A stretch of DNA of 64,000 bases from Pseudomonadota bacterium (GTDB taxonomy: Bacteria; Pseudomonadota; Alphaproteobacteria; Rhodobacterales; Rhodobacteraceae). Made by a program: the position numbers and the translations under genes. The stretch spans positions 1 through 64,000 of the forward strand of contig JAIUPD010000007.1 of NCBI GenBank assembly GCA_020161615.1, given 5' to 3'. The notes under the pieces are model-generated. The model saw only the letters and a list, made by a program, of their open reading frames with translations. It was not told the DNA's origin and did no database searches. Positions 28,209-37,711 of the stretch are shown piece by piece. Each line of letters opens with the position of its first letter. Positions within the stretch are counted from its first letter, which is position 1.

Positions 28209-28757
28209 CTATTTGCCCGCCGGTGCCGTGGTGCCCTCGGCCGGCAATTCGGCGATGGCGATGCAATCGCCGAGGAAGCCGTGCAGCGGCTCGGCGATTC
28301 CGTCCAGCGGCAGTGTTTGCGGGGCGCGCTCATTCACCCGGTAGGTCAGCAGGCCGCCGCGGCTGACCTCGGCCCAGAAGGGATCGTCCAGCGCCAGCGC
28401 CAGCGACACGCCCCAGATCCCCTCCTCGTGCCGGAAGACGCTGCCCTGCTCGACGAATTCCCGTCCGCCCGCGTTCAGCGCGACCGTGGCGCTGGCCCCA
28501 TCCGCCAGCCCCTCGACCTCGGCACCCAGATCGACCGCGGCATAGATCCAGTTCGCCCCGATCGAACAGGTGATCGAAGCCTGCATCGCGTCGGTCTCGG
28601 GGATGCCATAGACGAGGCCCAGATAGGTATCGAGCGGGTTCTGCTCGACATAGCGGTTGTAGATCCACTGCATCCGGTCCCCCTGCGCGGTGGCGGAGAA
28701 GGGCAGCAGCACCGCCACGGCAAGCGGCAGGAAGCGGGGCAGGAAAGCGCGCATCAT
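28209..28757 (-). CDS. Small secreted protein, unknown family
   Basis: A 182-residue product with a Sec signal (about 1–25, ending SATAQ). The mature part has two central Cys (TCSIG, LGDC) and a C-terminal pattern DDPFW, LPLDGIAEPLHGFLGDC. The 145-aa protein encoded 136 bp upstream on the same strand has the matching pattern DDPLW, LPLTDFAAPGDAFLTGC, so the two look like paralogues. No function is recognised. Confidence 0.75.
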   Translation of the reverse strand: MMRAFLPRFLPLAVAVLLPFSATAQGDRMQWIYNRYVEQNPLDTYLGLVYGIPETDAMQASITCSIGANWIYAAVDLGAEVEGLADGASATVALNAGGREFVEQGSVFRHEEGIWGVSLALALDDPFWAEVSRGGLLTYRVNERAPQTLPLDGIAEPLHGFLGDCIAIAELPAEGTTAPAGK

Positions 28758-28892
28758 GGAAAACTCCGGCTCTGAAAGGCGTTCTGGAACGGGCAGTCAC
28801 CGCGCTCAATCCGCGCGACGGACCCTATCCTGCGCCGGTTCGCCGCTTCCCGCCAGCCCTTCGATGCCTGCGCACCGGCTTGTGAGCGTGCC

Positions 28893-29330
28893 TCAGCCCC
28901 GGCAGCCGGTCAGGAAGGCATCGCCCGGGGCGGCAAAATCCGTCAGCGGCAGGGTCCAGCGCGCCAGTCCCGGCACCGTGACGGCCAGCGCCGGGGCGAC
29001 CGGCAGCACCGACCAGAGCGGATCGTCCGCCGGCAGCTCGGCCCGGATCCCGTCGAAATCCGCCTCCCGCACCACCTGCGCCGGCACCGCCCGGCTGAAC
29101 CCGCCCGTCGCCAGCGTCACATTCAACGCGGCCCCCGGCTCATGGGCGCTCGCGCCGCGCTCAAGCCAGAGTTCGACCCGCCCGCTGCCTTCGTCACAGA
29201 GAAACGCAACCCCCTCGGCAGACAGCCGCAGGAAAGGCACGGGCTCCGCGGGAAAGCGCGCCAGAGTCCAGGCCAGGGCGGGATGGGGCAGGGCCATCAG
29301 CAGCGCAAGCGCGGCCAGCCCGGGCCTCAT
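28893..29330 (-). CDS. Small secreted protein, paralogue-like partner of the 28209 gene
   Basis: A 145-residue product with a Sec signal ending ALA before WTLARFP. It has a Cys in FLCDEGSG and one near the end (TGC), probably forming a disulfide. Its C-terminal third matches the neighbouring 182-aa protein in residue pattern. The ATG overlaps the DUF465 stop by four bases, so it is co-transcribed with that gene. Function is unknown. Confidence 0.72.
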   Translation of the reverse strand: MRPGLAALALLMALPHPALAWTLARFPAEPVPFLRLSAEGVAFLCDEGSGRVELWLERGASAHEPGAALNVTLATGGFSRAVPAQVVREADFDGIRAELPADDPLWSVLPVAPALAVTVPGLARWTLPLTDFAAPGDAFLTGCRG

Positions 29331-29545
29331 GCGATGATGTCGGGGGTCAGCTCATCCTCGATGCGCTGGATCAGGTCCTTCAGCGACAATTTGCGCTTTT
29401 TCAGGCGTTTCATCGCCAGCTCATCGCCGGTCCCGCGGTCGTGCATCGCCGCGATCGCCTCGTCCAGATCGCGGTGTTCGCGCCGCAGCACCTCGAGCCG
29501 GACGCGCAGCACCTCTTCGTGGCTCAATTCGGTGGGGGCATTCAT
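29327..29545 (-). CDS. DUF465 (YdcH-like) family small protein
   Basis: A 72-residue, mostly helical protein rich in charged residues: VLRVRLEVLRREHRDLDEAI and LKKRKLSLKDLIQRIEDEL. This is the DUF465 coiled-coil signature. Function is unknown. It heads the short operon with the 145-aa secreted protein. The start MNAPTELSHEE is the first ATG giving the family's usual length. Confidence 0.88.
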   Translation of the reverse strand: MNAPTELSHEEVLRVRLEVLRREHRDLDEAIAAMHDRGTGDELAMKRLKKRKLSLKDLIQRIEDELTPDIIA

Positions 29546-29709
29546 GGCTTCGACTCGATGCTGTTCCGCATGACAATAGCCGCTTTCTGCCGTGCAAGCA
29601 AAGCCTTCGCGGCTCTTGCAGGGGACCCCGGGCATGCCCATATCTTGAAGCGAGCCCGGTTTGCCGCCTGCGGGGACCGGGACCCATGTCGCTGCATCAG
29701 GACAGGCCC

Positions 29710-30123
29710 ATGACCAAATTCGCCTTCCCCTCGCATCCGCTGCTCCTGGGCTTCGAGCCGCTGGAGCGTCTGGTCGAACGCACCGCCCGCGCCGGGGCCG
29801 AGGGCTATCCGCCCTTCAACATCGAACTGGTGGAACCGAACCGCTTTGTCGTGACCCTGGCGGTCGCCGGTTTCGGCGCCCAGGATCTGGCCATCACGCT
29901 GGAAGACCGGCAATTGGTGATCCGCGGCCAGCAGGACGACCCCGGCGCCGAACGGGTTTTCCTGCATCGCGGCATCGCCACGCGCCAGTTCCGCCGCGTC
30001 TTTGCGCTGGCCGAAGGGGTCGAGGTGTCGGGTGCCAGACTCGACAACGGGCTTCTCGAGGTTACCCTTGAAAGGCGCGAGCCCGAGACCGTGGTGCGCA
30101 GCATCCCCATCACCCGCGGCTGA
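29710..30123 (+). CDS. Small heat-shock protein (Hsp20/alpha-crystallin)
   Basis: A 137-residue IbpA-type chaperone that holds unfolding proteins. The alpha-crystallin domain spans about 30–125 (YPPFNIELVEPNRFVVTLAV, LVIRGQQ, FLHRGIATRQFRRVFALA, LDNGLLEVTLER). The start MTKFAFPSHPLLLGFE is preferred over an ATG eight codons upstream because it matches relatives. A DUF1150 gene follows 12 bp downstream, the standard pair in this group. Confidence 0.94.
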   Translation: MTKFAFPSHPLLLGFEPLERLVERTARAGAEGYPPFNIELVEPNRFVVTLAVAGFGAQDLAITLEDRQLVIRGQQDDPGAERVFLHRGIATRQFRRVFALAEGVEVSGARLDNGLLEVTLERREPETVVRSIPITRG

Positions 30124-30135
30124 CAGGAGGCACAG

Positions 30136-30357
30136 ATGCAAACCCCCTATCCCTTCGTCCCGGACGGCAAGATCGCCTATATCCGGCAGATCGACGTGGC
30201 CACGCTGCCGCAGGACATCCGCGCCCAGGTCCCTTCGGGGACCGAGGTCTGGGGCGTCCATAACCACGAAGGCGAATGCCTGGCCCTGACCCAGGACCGC
30301 CGCACCGCCTTCTTTGTCGCGCGTGAGAACGACCTAGAGCCGGTCAGCGCCCATTGA
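30136..30357 (+). CDS. DUF1150 family protein
   Basis: A 73-residue protein of the alphaproteobacterial DUF1150 family (VATLPQDIRAQVPSGTEVWG, then HNHEGECLALTQDR, RTAFFVAREND). It sits 12 bp behind hsp20 with a strong CAGGAGG site, so it is co-expressed with the chaperone. Its function is not known; a role in heat response is inferred only from context. Confidence 0.9.
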   Translation: MQTPYPFVPDGKIAYIRQIDVATLPQDIRAQVPSGTEVWGVHNHEGECLALTQDRRTAFFVARENDLEPVSAH

Positions 30358-30383
30358 GGCCTTCCCGGCAAGGCACCCCCCGA

Positions 30384-30424
30384 CGGCCGCCGCCCTGACC
30401 GGGCGCTGCGGCCGTTCTGGTTTT
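30384..30424 (+). terminator. Rho-independent terminator after hsp20–DUF1150
   Basis: CGGCCGC-C-GCCC pairs with GGGC-GCT-GCGGCCG and is followed by TTCTGGTTTT. It lies 27 bp past the DUF1150 stop. Confidence 0.7.
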
Positions 30425-30501
30425 CGGGCGGGACGGCGACAGCCACAGAAACCAGACGCACCAGCGCCTCTGCCGCCATCAGTGTCCGAAGGGGAAGGAA
30501 A

Positions 30502-30576
30502 TGGTGCCCAGGGGCGGAATCGAACCACCGACACGAGGATTTTCAATCCACTGCTCTACCCCTGAGCTACCCGGGC
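30502..30576 (-). tRNA. tRNA-Phe (GAA)
   Basis: A 75-nt cloverleaf on the minus strand: acceptor GCCCGGG with CCTGGGC, D-arm GCTC/GAGC with 7-nt loop AGGGGTA, anticodon loop TTGAAAA (anticodon GAA), five-base variable loop, T-arm GGTGG/CCGCC with TTCGAAT, discriminator A and encoded CCA. The anticodon stem GTGGA/TCCTC contains a T·T mismatch at 28–42, and the D-loop is one base shorter than is common. All identity features for Phe are present. Confidence 0.95.
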
Positions 30577-30718
30577 ACCGGGGAAAGCATCGCTTTCGGG
30601 TGAGCGTGTCCTACGTCAGGCCGCGGGCGGTGTCCAGAGGGAAATTCACGCCTTTCCGTGCCTTGCCCCGCGCTTCCGCCGATGGGATACTGCACCTGTT
30701 CACCACCGAGGCGCCCCC

Positions 30719-31636
30719 ATGCGACCGATCCGCGGCATCGTCTTCAAGCTGATCTCGGTCACGCTGTTCATCGTCATGTCGAGCCTGGTGAAATCGGTCT
30801 CGGACAGCATCCCGCCGGGCGAGACGGTCTTCTTCCGCTCGCTCTTCGCCATCCCGGTCATCCTGGCCTGGCTGGCGTTCCGGGGCGAGCTGCGGACCGG
30901 ACTCCGGGTCTCGAAACCGCTGGGGCACCTTTGGCGCGGGATGGTCGGCACCATGGCCATGGGGATGGGATTCGCGGCGCTCGCCTTTCTGCCCCTGCCC
31001 GAGGTCACCGCCATCGGCTATGCCGCGCCCCTGCTCGTGGTGATCTTCGCCTCGATGTTTCTGGGCGAGGAGGTGCGGCTCTTTCGCCTGACGGCGGTCT
31101 TCGCGGGGCTCGCAGGGGTGATGATCGTTCTGTCGCCGCGCCTCTCGCTGGGCAGCGATGTCGGCACGGCCGAGGCTTTGGGGGCGATGTTCGCCCTGAC
31201 CGGCGCGGTCAGTGCCGCGCTGGCGCAGGTGACGGTGCGGCGGCTGGTGATGACCGAAGAGACCTCGGCCATCGTCTTCTGGTTCTCGATCACCGCCACC
31301 GGGCTGTCGCTGTTCACGCTGCCCTTCGGCTGGGCGCTGCCGTCACCGGCCGAGGCGGGGATCCTGGTGCTGACCGGGCTGATCGGCGGGGTCGGGCAGA
31401 TCTTCCTGACCTCGAGCTACCGCGAAGCCGATGCCTCGCTTGTCGCGCCCTTCGATTATGCGTCGATGCTGCTGGCCTTGGCCATCGGCTACTGGATCTT
31501 CGACGAGGTGCCGACCGGCACCATGCTGATCGGCGCGGCCATCGTCGTTTCGGCCGGGATCCTGATCATTTGGCGGGAACGGCAGTTGGGGCTGGAGAGG
31601 GCCAAGCAGCGGAAAGCGATGACGCCGCAGGGCTAG
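30719..31636 (+). CDS. EamA/DMT-family transporter (second copy)
   Basis: A 305-residue membrane protein with about ten transmembrane segments in two EamA repeats (IPPGETVFFRSLFAIPVILA, LAFLPLPEVTAIGYAAPL; second half SYREADASLVAPFDYASML). It resembles S-adenosylmethionine or riboflavin-type DMT importers and exporters, but the substrate cannot be read from sequence. It stands alone. It is not closely similar to the DMT protein at 14892. Confidence 0.92.
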   Translation: MRPIRGIVFKLISVTLFIVMSSLVKSVSDSIPPGETVFFRSLFAIPVILAWLAFRGELRTGLRVSKPLGHLWRGMVGTMAMGMGFAALAFLPLPEVTAIGYAAPLLVVIFASMFLGEEVRLFRLTAVFAGLAGVMIVLSPRLSLGSDVGTAEALGAMFALTGAVSAALAQVTVRRLVMTEETSAIVFWFSITATGLSLFTLPFGWALPSPAEAGILVLTGLIGGVGQIFLTSSYREADASLVAPFDYASMLLALAIGYWIFDEVPTGTMLIGAAIVVSAGILIIWRERQLGLERAKQRKAMTPQG

Positions 31637-31661
31637 CAGACCTCCCCGGCGCCCCGGTCCT

Positions 31662-32135
31662 TCAGGCATCGCGCCGCCGGGCGCAGGACAGCAGGGCTTT
31701 CGTCAGGGCGGCCAGCAGGGCCAGTGTCCCCAGGAATTCGGCGACCATATATCCGCGGGCGGGGCTCGGGCCGCGGAAGATCGCGAAAATCGCCAAAGCC
31801 GCCGCGCCGCCAATCAGCACCCACAGACCCCAGCGGACAATCGGCCGCGGGGCGCGGGGCGTTGATGATCCGCCGCGCGACCGCCAGAGGGACAGGGCCT
31901 CGGCCGTGGCCAGGACGGCGCTGCTCAGCCCCGCGAAATAGACGATGTTGCACAAGACAAGGACGAGCGACGCGGCCAGCGGCGGGTTACCGCTCTCGCC
32001 CGAGAAGACATAGAGAAAGAGCAGGACGTCGAGATACAGCACCAGCGGCAGCAGAAGCAGGATCGCCGCGCAGAGCAGAAGGGCACAGACAAAGGCCAGA
32101 ATGCTGCAGGGTTTCGCGTAACCCGTTCCCGTCAT
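31662..32135 (-). CDS. Predicted four-pass membrane protein, unknown
   Basis: A 157-residue hydrophobic protein with about four membrane segments (ILAFVCALLLCAAILLLLPL, LVLVLCNIVYFAGLSSAV, WGLWVLIGGAAALAIFAIF, MVAEFLGTLALLAALTKALL). No family is recognised. The start MTGTGYAKP is taken because the upstream extension is GC-rich and Arg/Pro-heavy. It is divergent from the topoisomerase IB gene and convergent with the DMT gene. Confidence 0.65.
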   Translation of the reverse strand: MTGTGYAKPCSILAFVCALLLCAAILLLLPLVLYLDVLLFLYVFSGESGNPPLAASLVLVLCNIVYFAGLSSAVLATAEALSLWRSRGGSSTPRAPRPIVRWGLWVLIGGAAALAIFAIFRGPSPARGYMVAEFLGTLALLAALTKALLSCARRRDA

Positions 32136-32343
32136 GGCGCGCCTCCCGGCCCGTGGCTCGAAACCGCGCTTTCCACCCTGTCGAGGGTCGCGACCCCGGT
32201 CGGATGCTACCGCCCGGTCGGCCACCGTGCAACCCGCAGATGCCGGGGCCGCGCCGCCCGGCACCCGCCAGCCCCCGAACCCCGCGCCGGAACCCGGCCG
32301 CGTCCGGCGCGTTTGCCTGCCATCAATCCCATGGGGGGCCGGG

Positions 32344-33405
32344 ATGCTCAGGCGGCTGGACGGAGAGGCGAGTGACGCCGGGCGCGACGCGGGACCCGAG
32401 GACCTCTGCCATGTCAGCGATACCCAGCCCGGCTGGACCCGTCGCCGGGCGGGCAGGGGATTCACCTATCTCGACGCCCAGGGCCGGCCGATCCGCGATG
32501 ATGCGCGCCTGACGCGCCTGCGCGCCCTGGCCATTCCGCCCGCCTGGCGTGAGGTCTGGATCTGTCCCGATCCCAACGGCCATATCCAGGCGACCGGCCG
32601 CGATGCCCGGGGGCGGAAGCAATACCGCTATCACCCGGTCTGGGCCGAAGCCCAGGGCGCGCAGAAATTCGCGGGCCTCGGCGATTTCGGGCGCGCCCTG
32701 CCCGCCCTCCGCGCGCAGGTCGACGCCGATCTGCGCCGCCGGGGCGCCCCGCCCGAGCGGGTGATGGCGACGGTGGTCCGGCTTCTCGATATCGGGCTGA
32801 TCCGGATCGGCAACGATTGTTACGCCGCCGAGAACCGCAGCTTCGGCGCCACGACGCTGCGGGCGCGCCACCTGACGCTGCAGGGATCGACGCTGCGTTT
32901 CACCTTTACCGGCAAGTCGGGCAAGGAATGGCGGCTCAAGGTCCATGACCGCCGCATCGCCACCGCTCTACGCTCGATCCAGGATCTGCCCGGCCAGCGG
33001 CTCTTTCGCTACCTCGATGACGAAGGCCGGCCGCAGGACCTGCTGTCGCAGGACGTGAACGCCTATATCCGCGCCGCCGTCGGCGAGGAATTCTCGTCCC
33101 GGCATTTCCGTCCCTGGGGGGGCAGCGTGCAGGCCTTGGGTTTGCTGGGGCAATGCGACCGGCCCGAGGGCAAGGCGGCCCGCGCCCGGGCGCTCAATGC
33201 CGCCATCGCCGAGGTAGCGCGGCGGCTCCACAACACGCGGGCGGTCTGTCGGCAAAGCTATATCCATCCGGCGATCCTCACCGCCTGGGAGGACGGCGGG
33301 CTGACTCCCGCGCTGTCCGACCTCCGCCGCCGCCTGCCCCGGCCGCTCAAGGGGCTGGATGCCGGGGAATCGCTGTTTCTGCGCTGGCTCGACCGCCGGG
33401 GCTGA
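32344..33405 (+). CDS. DNA topoisomerase IB (poxvirus-type)
   Basis: A 353-residue type IB topoisomerase, which nicks one strand through a 3'-phosphotyrosine and relaxes supercoils. The N-terminal DNA-clamp domain holds RLRALAIPPAWREVWICPDP and YHPVW. The catalytic domain has IRIGNDCYAAENRSFGATTL, the KSGKEW Lys, HFRPWGGSV and the active-site Tyr306 in CRQSYIHPAI. The exact start is uncertain because the frame is open upstream; MLRRLDGEAS gives a normal length. Bacterial members are accessory enzymes found patchily. Confidence 0.92.
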   Translation: MLRRLDGEASDAGRDAGPEDLCHVSDTQPGWTRRRAGRGFTYLDAQGRPIRDDARLTRLRALAIPPAWREVWICPDPNGHIQATGRDARGRKQYRYHPVWAEAQGAQKFAGLGDFGRALPALRAQVDADLRRRGAPPERVMATVVRLLDIGLIRIGNDCYAAENRSFGATTLRARHLTLQGSTLRFTFTGKSGKEWRLKVHDRRIATALRSIQDLPGQRLFRYLDDEGRPQDLLSQDVNAYIRAAVGEEFSSRHFRPWGGSVQALGLLGQCDRPEGKAARARALNAAIAEVARRLHNTRAVCRQSYIHPAILTAWEDGGLTPALSDLRRRLPRPLKGLDAGESLFLRWLDRRG

Positions 33406-33414
33406 AGCGTCCGC

Positions 33415-33774
33415 TCACCCCTCCGACCAGAACACCAGCCGGTTCCCGAACGGATCGCTCACCGCCATATCGCGCGAGCCCCAGGGTTGGGCCTGCACCC
33501 CCGGCCGCGCCTGGCGATAGCCCTTGGCGTTCAGCGCGGCGCACAGGGCGTCCACGTCCGGCACCTCGATCCGCAGCGATGCCCCCGGCGCCGCGTCGCC
33601 GAAATGCTCGGACAGATGCAGCACGCATTCCCCCTGCCGCAGCCCCAGGTAAAGCGGCAATCCGGGTTCGAACCGATGTTCGAAAACCACGTCGAAGCCC
33701 AGAAAATCCACGTAGAATTCCCGCGCGCGGGTCTCGTCGAAACTGCGAAGAATGGGAACCGGCGCCTGCATCAT
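33415..33774 (-). CDS. Glyoxalase/bleomycin-resistance family protein
   Basis: A 119-residue VOC-fold protein (PILRSFDETRAREFYVDFLG, FEPGLPLYLGLRQGECVLHL, SDPFGNRLVFW). It resembles the bleomycin-resistance-like subgroup, often binding rather than enzymatic. Its ATG overlaps the stop of the HerA-like ATPase gene upstream (ATGA), so the two are coupled. Function in this host is unknown. Confidence 0.88.
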   Translation of the reverse strand: MMQAPVPILRSFDETRAREFYVDFLGFDVVFEHRFEPGLPLYLGLRQGECVLHLSEHFGDAAPGASLRIEVPDVDALCAALNAKGYRQARPGVQAQPWGSRDMAVSDPFGNRLVFWSEG

Positions 33775-35333
33775 CGTCCCCGGAACAACCCGCCCAGCAC
33801 GCCCCGGACGATGGCGCTGCCGGCTCTCGTGCCGATGGAGCGGGCGACCGATTTGGTGAAGGCATCCATCACCGAATCCGAGCGCGACGAGCGGCTGCGC
33901 GAGGGCGACGACCGCCGCCGCGGCGGCTCGTCCTCTTCCTCGACCCGGCGGGACCGCGACGAGCCGGGCGAATAGCGCCGCCCGCGCGAATGCTCTTCCT
34001 CGCCGCGGTCGCGCTCGAATCTTTCGGCCTCGCGCGCGGCCTGCTCGGCGCGGCGCGCCAGCATCTCCTGCGCCGAATCGCGGTCCATGGCGGTGTCGTA
34101 TTTCCCTGCCAGCGGCGAGGCGACGATCACCTGCCGCCGGATCGCGTCATCGCAGGGACCCATGGCACTGGCCGGCGGGCGGATCAGCGTGCGTTCCACG
34201 ACGCCCGGCACGCCCTTGGCCTCCAGGAACGAGGTCACGGCCTCGCCCACGCCCACCTCGCGAATCGCCGCCTCGGTGTCGAAGCGGGGGTTGGCGCGGT
34301 AGGTCTGGGCGGCGCGGCGCAGGGCCTGCTGGTCGCGCGCGGTGAAGGCGCGGAGCGCGTGCTGCACCCGGTTGCCCAGTTGCCCCAGCACATCCTCGGG
34401 CACGTCATCGGGGTTCTGGGTGATGAAATAGACGCCGACCCCCTTGGACCGGATCAGCCGCGCCACCTGTTGCACCTTGTCGACCAGCGCCTTGGGCGCC
34501 CCGTCGAACAACAGATGCGCCTCGTCGAAGAAGAAGACGAGCTTCGGCTTCTCGGCATCGCCCACCTCGGGCAATTCCTCGAACAATTCCGACATCAGCC
34601 ACAGCATGAAGGTCGCGTAAAGCCGCGGCGTCTCCATCAGCCGGGCGGCATGCAGGATGTTCACGCGGCCCTGACCCTGTGGCGTGGTCAGCATCAGGTC
34701 CCTGATGTCGAGCGCCGGCTCGCCGAAGAAACTCGCCGCCCCCTGGTTTTCCAGCACCAGCAGCCGCCGCTGGATCGCGCCGATCGAGGCGGTGGTGACA
34801 TTGCCATAGCGCGCGGACATCTCCTCGCGGTTCTCGGCCAGGAATTGCAGGATCGCCCTGAGATCCGCCAGATCCAGGATCGGCCAGCCCTGTTCGTCGG
34901 ACAGCCGGAAGGCCACGTTGATCACGCCCTCCTGCGCCTCGGTCAGTTCCAGGATGCGCGACAGCAGCAGCGGCCCCATCTCGGCCATCGTGGTCCGCAC
35001 CGGATGGCCGAACTGGCCGAAGAGGTCCCAGAACACCACCGGCATCGCCGCATGGTTCAGGGGCCCCAGCCCGATCTGGTCGGCACGTTTCTGAAAACCC
35101 TCCCGCGGGGTTCCCGCCACCGCCATCCCGCCGACATCGCCCTTGATGTCGGTCAGGAAGACCGGCACCCCGGCGCGGCTGAATTCCTCGGCCATGATCT
35201 GCATGGTGATGGTCTTGCCGGTGCCGGTGGCGCCCGCGATCAGCCCGTGCCGGTTGCCGTATTTCAGCAGCAATTCCTCGGGCTGGGCATAACCCTCGCC
35301 GCCGCCGCCGATGAAAATGCTGTCCTGCGCCAT
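33771..35333 (-). CDS. HerA-like ATPase, DUF853 family
   Basis: A 520-residue P-loop ATPase of the HerA/FtsK superfamily. Walker A GATGTGKT lies at about 34–41, Walker B in LVFFFDEAHLLFDGAP, and VYFITQNPDDVPEDVLGQLG is a sensor region. Residues about 415–495 form a charged Arg/Ser/Glu tail (for example RRRSSPSRSRSSRSD) before a short basic hydrophobic C-terminus. The family's role is not established; DNA or protein translocation is suggested by homology. It is coupled to the downstream glyoxalase-family gene. Confidence 0.9.
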   Translation of the reverse strand: MAQDSIFIGGGGEGYAQPEELLLKYGNRHGLIAGATGTGKTITMQIMAEEFSRAGVPVFLTDIKGDVGGMAVAGTPREGFQKRADQIGLGPLNHAAMPVVFWDLFGQFGHPVRTTMAEMGPLLLSRILELTEAQEGVINVAFRLSDEQGWPILDLADLRAILQFLAENREEMSARYGNVTTASIGAIQRRLLVLENQGAASFFGEPALDIRDLMLTTPQGQGRVNILHAARLMETPRLYATFMLWLMSELFEELPEVGDAEKPKLVFFFDEAHLLFDGAPKALVDKVQQVARLIRSKGVGVYFITQNPDDVPEDVLGQLGNRVQHALRAFTARDQQALRRAAQTYRANPRFDTEAAIREVGVGEAVTSFLEAKGVPGVVERTLIRPPASAMGPCDDAIRRQVIVASPLAGKYDTAMDRDSAQEMLARRAEQAAREAERFERDRGEEEHSRGRRYSPGSSRSRRVEEEDEPPRRRSSPSRSRSSRSDSVMDAFTKSVARSIGTRAGSAIVRGVLGGLFRGR

Positions 35334-35360
35334 GCCACCCGTCCCGGGGCCTCGCCCCTT

Positions 35361-35415
35361 CATTCTGCCCCAAATACGCTGCGGGGGTGCGGGGGTGCAA
35401 AACCCCCGCTTCCGC
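35361..35415 (-). repeat. Composite 3'-end repeat, copy 6 (downstream of serB, short form)
   Basis: On the minus strand after serB: a CGGGGGTTTTGCACCCCCG hairpin, then CACCCCCGCAGCGTATTTGG and GGCAGAATG. It retains one hairpin and a diverged terminal block. It also abuts the start region of the DUF853 gene. Confidence 0.65.
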
Positions 35416-35424
35416 CCTCGCGGC

Positions 35425-36303
35425 TCAGACTGCCGCGAAATCCTCGCGCGCGTAACCCTGCAAATAAAGAAGCGCCGTCAGGTCGCCGTGATTCACCCGC
35501 AGATCGCATTGCGCCGCGACCGCGGGCTTGGCGTGCAGCGCCACGCCCGCGCCCGCCAGATGCAGCATGCCGAGGTCGTTGGCGCCGTCACCCACGGCGA
35601 TGACCTCGGCGGGCGTGATCCCCAGCCTTGCGGTGATCTGGGTCAGCGCATCGACCTTGGCCTGCTTGCCCAGGATCGGCATCCCTACCTTGCCAGTCAG
35701 CCGCCCGTCGTCGGCCAGGAGCGTATTCGCCCGGTGCTCGTCGAACCCCAGCGCGCCCGCCACCTTCTCGGTAAAGGCGGTGAACCCGCCCGAGACCAGC
35801 GCGGCATGCCCGCCGTGCGCCTTCATCGTCGCGATCAGAACCTTGCCGCCGGGCATGAAGGTGATCCGCTCGGCCAGCACCTGGTCGATGACCCCGACCG
35901 GCAGCCCCTTCAAAAGGCCCACGCGCTCGGTCAGCGCCGCTTCGAAATCCAATTCGCCATTCATCGCCCGCGCGGTGATCCCCGCGACATGGGCGCCGAC
36001 GCCGGCCATATCGGCCAGTTCGTCGATGCATTCCTGCTGGATCATGGTCGAATCCATGTCGGCCAGCAGCATCGCCTTGCGCCGCCCCTCGGCCTTCTGG
36101 ACACAGAGGTCCACGCCCATCCCCTGCAGATCGGCCCAGACCTCCCATTGATTCGCGGGCAGCGCCTCGAGGTCGAATTCGGCCGCCACGCCGGGCTCCA
36201 GCCAGCGCGCCGCGCCGCCGCCCCAGGCGTTGCGCAGGTTCTCCACCAGCGGCGCTTCCAGCACCGGGGTGGCGGGATTGGTGAGCAGGGTGGCGACATG
36301 CAT
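35425..36303 (-). CDS. serB: Phosphoserine phosphatase
   Basis: SerB completes serine synthesis by dephosphorylating phosphoserine. The 292-residue product has an N-terminal region (about 1–75) and a HAD phosphatase domain: the nucleophile motif [23 protein letters not shown], the Lys in ILGKQAK, and [10 protein letters not shown] for Mg binding. The start [10 protein letters not shown] is chosen. It is divergent from serC, so the three serine genes lie together on both strands. Confidence 0.96.
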   Translation of the reverse strand: MHVATLLTNPATPVLEAPLVENLRNAWGGGAARWLEPGVAAEFDLEALPANQWEVWADLQGMGVDLCVQKAEGRRKAMLLADMDSTMIQQECIDELADMAGVGAHVAGITARAMNGELDFEAALTERVGLLKGLPVGVIDQVLAERITFMPGGKVLIATMKAHGGHAALVSGGFTAFTEKVAGALGFDEHRANTLLADDGRLTGKVGMPILGKQAKVDALTQITARLGITPAEVIAVGDGANDLGMLHLAGAGVALHAKPAVAAQCDLRVNHGDLTALLYLQGYAREDFAAV

Positions 36304-36377
36304 GGGCGTGTTTCCGATCGTGGACAGGCGGCGTCGGTTTCGGGGCTTCAAGTGCCGCATTAGGCCAATAATCTCGC

Positions 36378-36406
36378 TTGCGCCAGTCGGGGCGCAGGAA
36401 TATCAG
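36378..36406 (+). promoter_or_regulatory. Putative sigma-70-type promoter of serC
   Basis: TTGCGC at 36378–36383 and TATCAG at 36401–36406 are separated by 17 bp and lie 52 bp upstream of the serC ATG. No other good candidate is visible in the serB–serC divergent region. Confidence 0.4.
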
Positions 36407-36457
36407 CGACGGCGGGACACCCCTCCCCAACGAGGGGCGTTTATCTGGAAGGATACC

Positions 36458-37615
<1,158 letters not shown>

Positions 37616-37624
37616 TCCCCGGAA

Positions 37625-37682
37625 GGTGCGCCATGAAGGCGCACCCTACCCACCCCCGTAGGGTGCGCCTTCATGGCGCACC
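37625..37682. repeat. Perfect 25-bp inverted repeat between serC and serA (REPIN-like)
   Basis: Arms 37625–37649 and 37658–37682 are exact complements around an 8-nt loop CCACCCCC. Each arm is itself a REP-type palindrome: a GTAG tetranucleotide, then stem GGTGCGCC, loop TTCAT and stem GGCGCACC. Two such units in inverted orientation match the REPIN layout. A related single unit lies at 39364. Confidence 0.85.
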
Positions 37683-37711
37683 GTCCACGCCCCCACTCAG
37701 GAGCCCCCATC

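Noticed and set aside
32344..33405. Tyrosine recombinase/integrase
   Set aside because: The Arg/Lys/Tyr core resembles integrases, but the N-terminal clamp, GNDCYAAENRSFG and CRQSYIHP motifs specify topoisomerase IB.
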